From positions 1 to 5,733 of the forward strand of contig JBEKLQ010000157.1 in NCBI GenBank assembly GCA_050010115.1: 5,733 nucleotides of DNA, written 5' to 3'. The translations under genes were made by a program, and so were the position numbers. Shown one piece after another: positions 1 to 5,459 of the stretch; the stretch's first letter is position 1, and each line of letters opens with the position of its first letter. The stretch comes from JAKACA01 sp050010115. Its GTDB lineage: Bacteria > Actinomycetota > Acidimicrobiia > Acidimicrobiales > Bog-793. The notes under the pieces are model-generated. The model had not been told where the DNA came from. It did not search any database and saw only the letters and a program-made list of their open reading frames with translations.

Positions 1-30
1 GCGTTGCAGGCACCGCGCCCCTGACTACCA

Positions 31-723
31 ATGAACGAACAGCCATTGCTGGCCGTCCGAGGCGAGTCTCTCCTGGAGGTCGACCCCGAGATCGCCTACC
101 TCAGTGTCTCGGTCACCGCCAGGGACCCTGACCGTGCCAAGACGCTGCGCCTGCTCAACAAGCGGGCCAAGGCCAACGACGAGATACTGAAGCGGTTCGG
201 GGATGCCATCGAGAAGATCGACACCGCCCGCGTCAGTGTCAGCCCTCAGTTGCGGAGCCGCAAGCCCGAGGAACGGATCTCCGGTTACGTCGGGGTGGTG
301 TGGCGCACCATCACCGTCGTCGACTTCGACCGTCTTGGCGAACTCGTCGCGCAGCTGGCCAATCAGGATCTCACCGAGGTGGCCGGCCCGACGTGGACGC
401 TTCGGCCGGCCAGCCCCGTCCATCAGCGTGCTCGCGTCGACGCCGTCCAGGACGCGGTGCAGCGGGCAAGGGACTACGCCGGGGCGATCGGCAGCCGCCT
501 GACCGATCTCGTCGAGCTTGCTGACGTCGGTCAGACCTCCGACGTGAGCCCACGCGGGCTCATGTTCGCCGGCGCCGCTCGCGCGTCTGCTCGCCCAGCG
601 TCCGCGCCGGACGAGTTCACGTTCGAGATGACTCCGATCAAACAGGTGGTCCGCGGGACCGTCGAGGCCCGGTTCAGGATCAGTCCTCCCGACCTGGCCG
701 TCGAGGAGCCAGACCGAAACTGA
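31..723 (+). CDS. SIMPL (DUF541) domain-containing protein, apparently cytoplasmic
   Basis: A 230-residue protein that looks like a single SIMPL/DUF541 domain over about residues 6-218. Seen: an N-terminal VRGES segment (9-13) leading into alternating beta-strand sequence, a VSVSP stretch (68-72), ISGYVGVVWR (83-92) followed by the TVVDFDRLGELV strand-helix, an Ala/Arg-rich helix with the family's A-x-x-DAV-x-x-AR-x-x-A pattern (134-150), and a closing TPIKQVVRGTVEARFRI strand pair (201-217). The family is poorly understood; members such as E. coli YggE and Brucella BP26 are periplasmic and have been linked to oxidative-stress tolerance or channel-like oligomers. This protein has no signal peptide or membrane segment, so it is probably cytosolic. 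The ATG at 31 has no Shine-Dalgarno. Frames open at the left edge end at 22-24 or at 32-34 (ATGA overlap), so translation may be coupled to an unseen upstream gene. Family call fairly sure; role unknown. Confidence 0.85.
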   Translation: MNEQPLLAVRGESLLEVDPEIAYLSVSVTARDPDRAKTLRLLNKRAKANDEILKRFGDAIEKIDTARVSVSPQLRSRKPEERISGYVGVVWRTITVVDFDRLGELVAQLANQDLTEVAGPTWTLRPASPVHQRARVDAVQDAVQRARDYAGAIGSRLTDLVELADVGQTSDVSPRGLMFAGAARASARPASAPDEFTFEMTPIKQVVRGTVEARFRISPPDLAVEEPDRN

Positions 724-743
724 TCCGGAAGCGGGATACGACC

Positions 744-2390
744 ATGCGGGTTGGGCTCTGCGGGACCTTCGACATCGAGAATTTCGGAGATGTCCTCTTC
801 CCGCTCGTAGCTCGTCACGAGCTCGGTGCTCGCCTCGGCGACGTCGGCATCGTCGCGTACAGCTATGGCGAGAAGGCCGGTGACTGGCCGTATGAAGTCC
901 GCAGCCTTCGCCATCTCGACGACGATCTGGACGAGCTGGACGCCATTGTCGTTGGTGGTGGCCACATCCTGCGGTTCGACAAAGCCATCGCGGCCGGGTA
1001 CCAGCCCCCGGTTCCGTCGATTGCACATCCCGGTGGTTACTGGTTGGCGCCGATGCTGGCCGCGATCGCCCGCGGCGTCCCGGTGGCGTGGAACGCGCCG
1101 AGTGCCTCGCCCGATCCGCCTGATTGGGCTCGGCCGCTGCTCGCGCTTGCGGCTCTCGGGAGCGCCTACGTGAGCGTCCGGGACCAGGCGTCCGCCCGGC
1201 TCATCGAGAGGGCCGGTGTGCCCACCGCGGTGAGCGTCGTACCGGACTCGGTGTTCGGGCTCCCCCGTGTGTACCCATCTGAGCGCTGCTCCGACCTGGC
1301 TGCTCCGTTGTTGCGCAAGCTCGGAGTTTCCGGCCCGTTCCTCGTCGTGCAAGGCACGCCGACCGTGTTGCCTCCATTGGAGGGGCTCGTTGCCGCCGGC
1401 ATCGATCACGACATCGTCGTCGTACCGGTGGGGCCGGCGCTGGGGGACGACGCCGCCATCGTGGTCGATAGGTTTCCTGGAGCGGTTGCCTGTGATCCGT
1501 GGCCCGACGTCGCGACCCTTGCCGCCTTGATCGCCTGCTCGGGCGGTGTCATCGGCCGGAGTCTCCATCTCTCGATCACCGCCCTCGCGTACGGGCACCC
1601 GGTTCTCCGGACGGTCGGGCCGCTCGCTGAGAAGTACTTGGCGCTTGAGCCGGCCCGGCGGCTCTGGGTGTGGGCAGAGGGTGACCAAGGCGCCGCAAGC
1701 CTGCGGGCGTTCGTCACCGAGCTCGGGGTGACGTGCGCCGAGCCGTTTGTCGTGACCGCGGGAGAGCAGCTCACAGGACACTGGGACCGAGTGGCCGACG
1801 TGGTGACGAGTGGGTCGCGCACTCGGACGAAGCGAGCCAACACAGCTGCCACCTTCGAAGCCGTCAATGGCCTCCTCATCGACGCCGAAACGAGAGCAAA
1901 TCGCGCCGATGCCCAGCTTGCCGACGCAGGAGCCCGAGTCCGGGCGCTGGCGGAGGAGGGCGTGGCGAACGAAGCCGAGTGGCGGCAAGAGGTGACCGAG
2001 CTCGAACGCCGGCTCGAGGCCGCATCCACCGCGCTGGCCGAGAGCGAGACGCAGGCGGCCGCCCTCAGGTCCTCGCTCGGCTCCAAGCTCAAAGAGCTCG
2101 ACGCCTGCTCGGTCCGGGTGGAGGCCATCGAGGCCGAGCTTGCTGCCGGCAGGACGGCCTACGAGACGATGCTCGCGTCACGGTCGCGGCGCCTCACGCG
2201 ACCGTTGCGTCAGGCGAGATCCCGCCTCAGGCGCGCCAGGCGGCGGCTCAGCGCACGAGCACGCGGCGAGGACCACGCCCGCGAGGACAGTTGCCATCGC
2301 TGCTATCACGATTCGGGCCAGCCGACTGCCGGCATGACTACGCACGGCGTTCCCCCTTCGCCCGGTCGGCACGGATCCCAGCCTGGGTGA
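744..2390 (+). CDS. Polysaccharide pyruvyl transferase family protein with C-terminal coiled coil
   Basis: A 548-residue protein. Residues 1-300 match the polysaccharide pyruvyl transferase family, which moves a pyruvyl ketal from phosphoenolpyruvate onto sugars of exopolysaccharide or cell-wall glycan. Seen: an N-terminal strand and NFGD loop (13-16), DAIVVGGGHIL (66-76), VSVRDQAS (143-150), VVPDSVF (165-171), and GRSLHLSITALAYGHPVL (271-288), the RSLH/SSLHG variant of the family's R-L-H motif with His275 kept. Residues 370-475 are Ala/Glu/Arg-rich heptad-like sequence, probably a coiled coil. A very basic segment, SRRLTRPLRQARSRLRRARR (481-500), resembles the tails of actinobacterial surface-glycan enzymes. 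The last 45 residues are His/Cys/Gly/Pro-rich and look unselected; a late frameshift or lost stop is possible. The ATG lies 20 bp after the SIMPL stop with GGGA (733-736) 7 nt upstream, consistent with co-transcription. The acceptor sugar cannot be told, and a related non-pyruvylating function remains possible. Confidence 0.8.
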   Translation: MRVGLCGTFDIENFGDVLFPLVARHELGARLGDVGIVAYSYGEKAGDWPYEVRSLRHLDDDLDELDAIVVGGGHILRFDKAIAAGYQPPVPSIAHPGGYWLAPMLAAIARGVPVAWNAPSASPDPPDWARPLLALAALGSAYVSVRDQASARLIERAGVPTAVSVVPDSVFGLPRVYPSERCSDLAAPLLRKLGVSGPFLVVQGTPTVLPPLEGLVAAGIDHDIVVVPVGPALGDDAAIVVDRFPGAVACDPWPDVATLAALIACSGGVIGRSLHLSITALAYGHPVLRTVGPLAEKYLALEPARRLWVWAEGDQGAASLRAFVTELGVTCAEPFVVTAGEQLTGHWDRVADVVTSGSRTRTKRANTAATFEAVNGLLIDAETRANRADAQLADAGARVRALAEEGVANEAEWRQEVTELERRLEAASTALAESETQAAALRSSLGSKLKELDACSVRVEAIEAELAAGRTAYETMLASRSRRLTRPLRQARSRLRRARRRLSARARGEDHAREDSCHRCYHDSGQPTAGMTTHGVPPSPGRHGSQPG

Positions 2391-2420
2391 CGGTAACCAG
2401 TCGGAGCGCCGCGCTCAGGG

Positions 2421-2435
2421 CACCGCGACGCGGTG
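2421..2435. repeat. Perfect 15-bp palindrome upstream of decarboxylase gene
   Basis: CACCGCG-A-CGCGGTG is a perfect inverted repeat with 7-bp arms around one central base. It sits in the 60-bp gap between the pyruvyl transferase stop and the decarboxylase ATG, directly before a -10-like TACAAC. This placement would suit a repressor operator. GC-rich DNA produces such palindromes by chance at a noticeable rate, so its function is inferred only from position. Confidence 0.45.
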
Positions 2436-2441
2436 TACAAC
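2436..2441 (+). promoter_or_regulatory. Candidate -10 box (TACAAC), possibly for a leaderless transcript
   Basis: TACAAC matches four of six bases of the -10 consensus and ends 9 nt before the ATG at 2451. Transcription would therefore begin at or a few bases before the ATG, giving a leaderless or near-leaderless mRNA, a common arrangement in Actinobacteria. No convincing -35 is seen. The proposal also explains the missing Shine-Dalgarno at this ATG. Confidence 0.3.
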
Positions 2442-2450
2442 TGGTCCGCC

Positions 2451-3938
2451 ATGCCCGACCATCCCGCCACCGACGTCACCGACCTCACCGACCCGCTCGG
2501 GCCGGCTGACGCTCGTGACCCCCTCGGTCTCGCCGGTGACGCCCCACTGCTCCGTGCCTACCTGGCGGCACTCGATCGCCGGGCTGCTGGTGAGCATTCG
2601 TTCACTACACCTGGTCACAAAGGCTCGACGGCGCTGACCGGCGTGGTCGTCACCGGTGACTCCCCGACGTCGGGCGGGCTCGACACGGTCAAGTTCAAGT
2701 ACGGCTGGCTCGCGCAAGCCGAGCGCCGGGCGGCGCAACTGTTCGGCGCAGACGTGTGCCGGTTCTCGGTGGGTGGTTCGACGCACGGCAACCAGACACT
2801 GGCCCTCGCGGTCGGAAAACCCGGCGATGAAGTCATCGTGTCGCGCACCTTGCACCGATCGCTCCTGCTCGGGCTGGTCCTCGCCGGGTTGACGCCGGTG
2901 TGGGTACGGCCAGAAGTCGACCCCGTGACCGGGCTCCCGTGCGGTGTCGCTCCGTCCCGCGTGGCCGCAGCGCTGGAGCAACACCCTGACGTCGCCGCGG
3001 TCTTCCTGGTGGAGCCGTCGTACGTCGGCACGTTCTCCGACATCGCCGAGCACGCCCGTATCGCCCATGCAGCAGGAGTGCCGCTCGTGGTTGATGCGGC
3101 CTGGGCGGCTCATTTCGGGTTTCACCCTTCGTTGCCGGCGCACGCCCTCGGCGCCGGCGCAGACGCCATGGTCACGAGCGCCCACAAGGCGCTCCCGTCC
3201 TACACGCAGGCGGCCATCGTGCTCGCTCGCACCGAGCGGGTCGATGCCGCCCGGTTGGAACGGGCGTTCGAGGCGACACACACCACGAGCCCGGCGGGTT
3301 CGATCCTTGCCAGCATCGACGCAGCTCGGGCGCTGATGGAACACCATGGTGAGCGGCTGATCGGCCGGATGCTCGAAGCCGTCGAGGCCGCTCGCGCCCG
3401 TCTCGGGCAGGTCGACGGGCTGCACGTGCTCCAAGGCCACGGTGTGGACCCGGCCAAGCTCGCGCTCGCTCTGGCCGGGACGGGAGCCCACGGTGTCGCA
3501 GTGGAGTCCGACCTGATCGACGCCGGCATGCCGGTGGAGATGGCGGACCGGGACACGCTGGTCGCGCTCGTCACGGTGGGAGACGAGCCGGAGGCCGTCG
3601 AGCGGTTCACCGAAGCGGTGATCGCTTCGATCGAGCGCCGTCGAGGCGCCCCCCGCACGCTCGCCACAGCGGCGGCCTGGGTCGTGGAGCCGGAGATGGC
3701 TGTACCGCCCCGAGAGGCTTTCTTCGGCGCGACCGAACGCGTGCCGATCTCCCGCGCCGCCGGTCGCGTGAGCGCCGAACTGGTGGCGCCGTACCCTCCC
3801 GGCGTTCCGGTCCTCGCACCCGGTGAGCTCGTCACGGCCCAGGCGCTCGCAGCGTTGGCCGAAGCTCGTAGCGACGGCGTGCGGATCGCCTACGCAGCCG
3901 ATCCCGAGCTCGCCACGCTCGACGTCCTGGTGAACTGA
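2451..3938 (+). CDS. Orn/Lys/Arg decarboxylase family PLP-dependent protein
   Basis: A fold-type I PLP enzyme of the Orn/Lys/Arg decarboxylase class, 495 residues from the ATG, about the length of Bacillus SpeA (around 490). It likely decarboxylates a basic amino acid to a polyamine or precursor (agmatine, cadaverine or putrescine) in the cytoplasm; the substrate cannot be read from sequence. Seen in order: FTTPGHKG (51-58), the phosphate-binding STHGN (110-114), His135 placed to stack on the PLP ring, VEPSYVGT (187-194), VDAAWAAHF with Asp215 for the pyridine nitrogen, and SAHK with the Schiff-base Lys246 followed by Tyr-Thr-Gln (251-253). The small C-terminal domain has PYPPG (447-451) and PGE (457-459). 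All key residues are present. The DAAW motif resembles DSAW of enterobacterial inducible decarboxylases more than DEAH of short SpeA-like enzymes. A GTG at 2433 is in frame and would add six residues, but it lies inside the palindrome, so the ATG is preferred. Confidence 0.9.
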   Translation: MPDHPATDVTDLTDPLGPADARDPLGLAGDAPLLRAYLAALDRRAAGEHSFTTPGHKGSTALTGVVVTGDSPTSGGLDTVKFKYGWLAQAERRAAQLFGADVCRFSVGGSTHGNQTLALAVGKPGDEVIVSRTLHRSLLLGLVLAGLTPVWVRPEVDPVTGLPCGVAPSRVAAALEQHPDVAAVFLVEPSYVGTFSDIAEHARIAHAAGVPLVVDAAWAAHFGFHPSLPAHALGAGADAMVTSAHKALPSYTQAAIVLARTERVDAARLERAFEATHTTSPAGSILASIDAARALMEHHGERLIGRMLEAVEAARARLGQVDGLHVLQGHGVDPAKLALALAGTGAHGVAVESDLIDAGMPVEMADRDTLVALVTVGDEPEAVERFTEAVIASIERRRGAPRTLATAAAWVVEPEMAVPPREAFFGATERVPISRAAGRVSAELVAPYPPGVPVLAPGELVTAQALAALAEARSDGVRIAYAADPELATLDVLVN

Positions 3939-3953
3939 GCCGCGTCCGGCGGC
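3939..3953 (+). terminator. Weak GC hairpin after decarboxylase stop
   Basis: GCCGC-GTCCG-GCGGC can form a 5-bp stem with a 5-nt loop starting at the base after the TGA stop. No T-tract follows (CTGCTTCC), so it is not a classical intrinsic terminator. It may only stabilise the 3' end, or be chance in GC-rich DNA. Confidence 0.25.
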
Positions 3954-3955
3954 CT

Positions 3956-3986
3956 GCTTCCACCTCGCTTCCACCTCGCTTCCGCC
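3956..3986. repeat. Short tandem repeat, 11-bp unit, about 2.8 copies
   Basis: The unit GCTTCCACCTC occurs at 3956-3966 and 3967-3977 without mismatch. A partial third copy at 3978-3986 has one change (A to G). It fills the gap between the convergent decarboxylase and diguanylate cyclase genes and runs straight into the C-rich G-quadruplex motif. The + strand here is almost wholly pyrimidine. Confidence 0.85.
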
Positions 3987-4000
3987 CGCCCCGCCCGCCC
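3985..4000 (-). other. Canonical G-quadruplex motif (four G-runs, 1-nt loops)
   Basis: Read on the - strand this is GGG-C-GGG-C-GGGG-C-GGG: four runs of three or more G separated by single C bases, the pattern expected to give very stable G-quadruplexes. It starts 26 nt after the TAG stop of the diguanylate cyclase gene, so it would lie in that mRNA's 3' untranslated region. The + strand carries the matching C-runs. Folding and any role in termination or mRNA stability are inferred. The C loops could instead pair with G in hairpins. Confidence 0.6.
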
Positions 4001-4026
4001 ACCGCGCCACCGGCCGAGAGCAACCC

Positions 4027-5349
4027 CTACGCCGGCTCGGCGAACCGGACAGCGGCGCGGCCCTCGGCCTTGGCGACCCCGAGCGCCCGGTCGGCGGCCT
4101 CGAGCAGAGCCTCGTCCACCCGGGTCGAGCTCGACGCCACGCCTACGCTGACCCCGACTGTCACGTAACGGTCGGATACCGGGAACGGTTGGTGCAAGGC
4201 AGCGGCGATCCTTGCCGCCACGGCGCCGGCTTCGACGCGGCTCGCTCCCCCGCAGATCACGGCGAACTCGTCACCGCCGAGTCGTGCGACGAGATCGATC
4301 CCCCGGACGCAGCCCTCCATCCGGCGAGCCACGAGCCGCAGGATCTGGTCGCCAGCAGCGTGACCGAGCTGGTCATTGACGGGCTTGAAGCGGTCGAGGT
4401 CGCAGTAGAGGATCGAACCACCCGTCGTCGTCGCCTCCAGCGCGTCGAAGAAGGCGCGGCGGTTGGCGAGGCCGGTAAGTGGGTCCAGCCGGGCCGCACG
4501 GTCCAGCTGGGTCGCCTGCTCAGTCCAGCGCAGGATCAGCTCGATGATGCTGCGCGCGACCCCCATCCCGTAGGCGTGAATCTGTGGCGAGCGGTCGGGG
4601 CTGGTCCAGACGGTGAGCAGGGCCGGAGGCCGGGAATCAGCGTTCGACCAGACCACAGGCACGATCCAGTAAGAGCGCAGCCCGAGCTCGCTGGCGAGAC
4701 TGGCGCGCCGTTCATCCAGGTCGTCCGTGGTGCCTTGCGCGCTCGTCGTGCTGGAGCGGCTTCGCATCCATGGGTTGTCCTCGGCTCGCTTGACACCGCC
4801 GAGATCCCCGCCGCCGAGGGCGCTCGGGAGCCCGGTGCTGACCTGGTGGAAACCGGCTTCATCCGACCAGCTGATCGCGACCTGCGATCCGACGTCATGC
4901 CATTGGATCACGTTGCACACGGGAGCCAGCGCCTCGGCACGGTCGGCGCCGGTCAAGAGCAACGTCATCACGTCCTCGAGGAACACCTGGTGGAGCCCGT
5001 TTCGTGCGTAGATGCCGATCAGCCCCTCGTAACGTTGGTCGATGTAGGACCCCTGCACCTCGAGGGGTATCCACGAGCCGTCCGCGTGAGCGACCCGGAA
5101 ACGTGCCATCCCCGGCATCAACCCCGGTCCCGTACTTGCGGCGATCTGGTAGATGGCCCGCTCGGTGTCGTCGGGGTGCAGATGATCGACCACGCTCGTG
5201 CCGACCAGATCAGCCGGCGGTCTGCCGAGCACCGACCGTGCCGCCTCACTAGCGAACGTGATGGTCCCGTCAGTCCGGATGGCGAGCAGCATCAGGGGGC
5301 TGTTGTCGACAAGCGATCGGTACAGACGCTCAACTGGGACCTCGGTCAC
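4027..5349 (-). CDS. PAS-GAF-GGDEF diguanylate cyclase
   Basis: A predicted cytosolic signalling enzyme of 440 residues that makes cyclic di-GMP from two GTP. Seen in order: a PAS domain (about 6-115, starting YRSLVDNSPLMLLAIRTDG, with a PAC-like RVAHADGSWIPLEV at 85-98); a GAF-like region (about 120-278, with the NPW and ELGLRSYWIVPV patterns); and a GGDEF domain from DPLTGLANRRAF (289-300). The GGDEF domain has metal-binding DLD (317-319), Asn325 in FKPVNDQLGH, and an intact GGDEF signature (358-362). RGID (349-352) lies exactly five residues before GGDEF, matching the RxxD inhibitory site, so product feedback inhibition is likely. There is no EAL domain and no membrane segment. The GTG at 5349 is chosen because PAS sequence begins at once. 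A TTG at 5427 is in frame, but the extra 26 residues (Cys/Arg-rich, crossing an inverted repeat) do not look coding. No clear Shine-Dalgarno at either start. The PAS/GAF ligand is unknown. Confidence 0.92.
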   Translation of the reverse strand: MTEVPVERLYRSLVDNSPLMLLAIRTDGTITFASEAARSVLGRPPADLVGTSVVDHLHPDDTERAIYQIAASTGPGLMPGMARFRVAHADGSWIPLEVQGSYIDQRYEGLIGIYARNGLHQVFLEDVMTLLLTGADRAEALAPVCNVIQWHDVGSQVAISWSDEAGFHQVSTGLPSALGGGDLGGVKRAEDNPWMRSRSSTTSAQGTTDDLDERRASLASELGLRSYWIVPVVWSNADSRPPALLTVWTSPDRSPQIHAYGMGVARSIIELILRWTEQATQLDRAARLDPLTGLANRRAFFDALEATTTGGSILYCDLDRFKPVNDQLGHAAGDQILRLVARRMEGCVRGIDLVARLGGDEFAVICGGASRVEAGAVAARIAAALHQPFPVSDRYVTVGVSVGVASSSTRVDEALLEAADRALGVAKAEGRAAVRFAEPA

Positions 5350-5379
5350 GGCACCATGATCGCCGATCTGGCCGGTGGC

Positions 5380-5402
5380 CGGAACATCGGAGGCCCGTTC
5401 CG
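5380..5402. repeat. Inverted repeat CGGAAC-N11-GTTCCG in divergent region
   Basis: Perfect 6-bp arms (5380-5385 and 5397-5402) separated by 11 bp lie between the divergent diguanylate cyclase and Cys-rich genes. The repeat ends two bases before the -10-like TAGTAT, so a dimeric regulator bound here could affect transcription in either direction. If the cyclase starts at TTG 5427, the repeat falls inside its coding sequence instead. Function is inferred from position alone. Confidence 0.4.
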
Positions 5403-5404
5403 CG

Positions 5405-5410
5405 TAGTAT
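5405..5410 (+). promoter_or_regulatory. Candidate -10 box (TAGTAT) for the rightward gene
   Basis: TAGTAT matches four of six bases of the -10 consensus and lies about 50 bp upstream of the GTG at 5460. The implied leader would be about 40 nt and would open with the stem-loop at 5420-5439. No good -35 is seen. On the opposite strand the overlapping GATACT (5411-5406) is also -10-like and could serve the diguanylate cyclase gene. Confidence 0.25.
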
Positions 5411-5419
5411 CGACAGCAG

Positions 5420-5439
5420 GGCGACAAGCAAGTGTCGCC
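5420..5439 (+). repeat. Perfect stem-loop GGCGACA-N6-TGTCGCC upstream of Cys-rich gene
   Basis: Seven perfect base pairs enclose a 6-nt loop (AGCAAG). The stem ends 6 nt before the Shine-Dalgarno at 5446, so in RNA it would form a 5'-leader hairpin next to the ribosome site. As DNA it could be an operator. It is followed by CACAACC and not by a T-tract, so it is not an obvious terminator. Confidence 0.45.
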
Positions 5440-5445
5440 ACAACC

Positions 5446-5453
5446 AAGGGGGT
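5446..5453 (+). promoter_or_regulatory. Strong ribosome binding site (AAGGGGGT)
   Basis: AAGGGGGT differs from the ideal AAGGAGGT at one base and ends 6 nt before the GTG at 5460. It is the best Shine-Dalgarno in the window. It fixes the start of a gene that would otherwise be ambiguous, because the frame is also open upstream. Confidence 0.7.
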
Positions 5454-5459
5454 CTGCTC

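Noticed and set aside
1..34. Tail of an upstream gene ending at 22-24 or at 32-34
   Set aside because: Two + frames open at the left edge stop here, one as an ATGA overlap with the SIMPL start. With 7-10 codons visible, neither can be told from chance.
25..1026. Long - strand open frame of 333 codons
   Set aside because: It is antisense to the SIMPL gene and the start of the pyruvyl transferase gene, both recognisable families. Its product is Arg/Gly/Asp-rich with no motif, as expected from a GC-rich shadow frame.
531..1988. Long - strand open frame of 485 codons
   Set aside because: It lies opposite the conserved pyruvyl transferase motifs. Its composition (Arg, Gly, His, Pro) and lack of any recognisable domain mark it as a shadow.
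2377..2387. CCCA-GCC-TGGG hairpin at the end of the pyruvyl transferase gene
   Set aside because: A 4-bp stem with no T-tract that overlaps the stop region is too weak to call a terminator.
2415..4010. Long - strand open frame of 531 codons
   Set aside because: It is antisense to the whole decarboxylase gene, whose active-site residues are all intact, and it begins inside the tandem repeat. No domain is seen.
5350..5427. N-terminal extension of the diguanylate cyclase from TTG 5427
   Set aside because: The 26 added residues are Cys/Arg/Ala-rich, precede a PAS domain that is complete without them, and cross an inverted repeat. There is no Shine-Dalgarno at the TTG.
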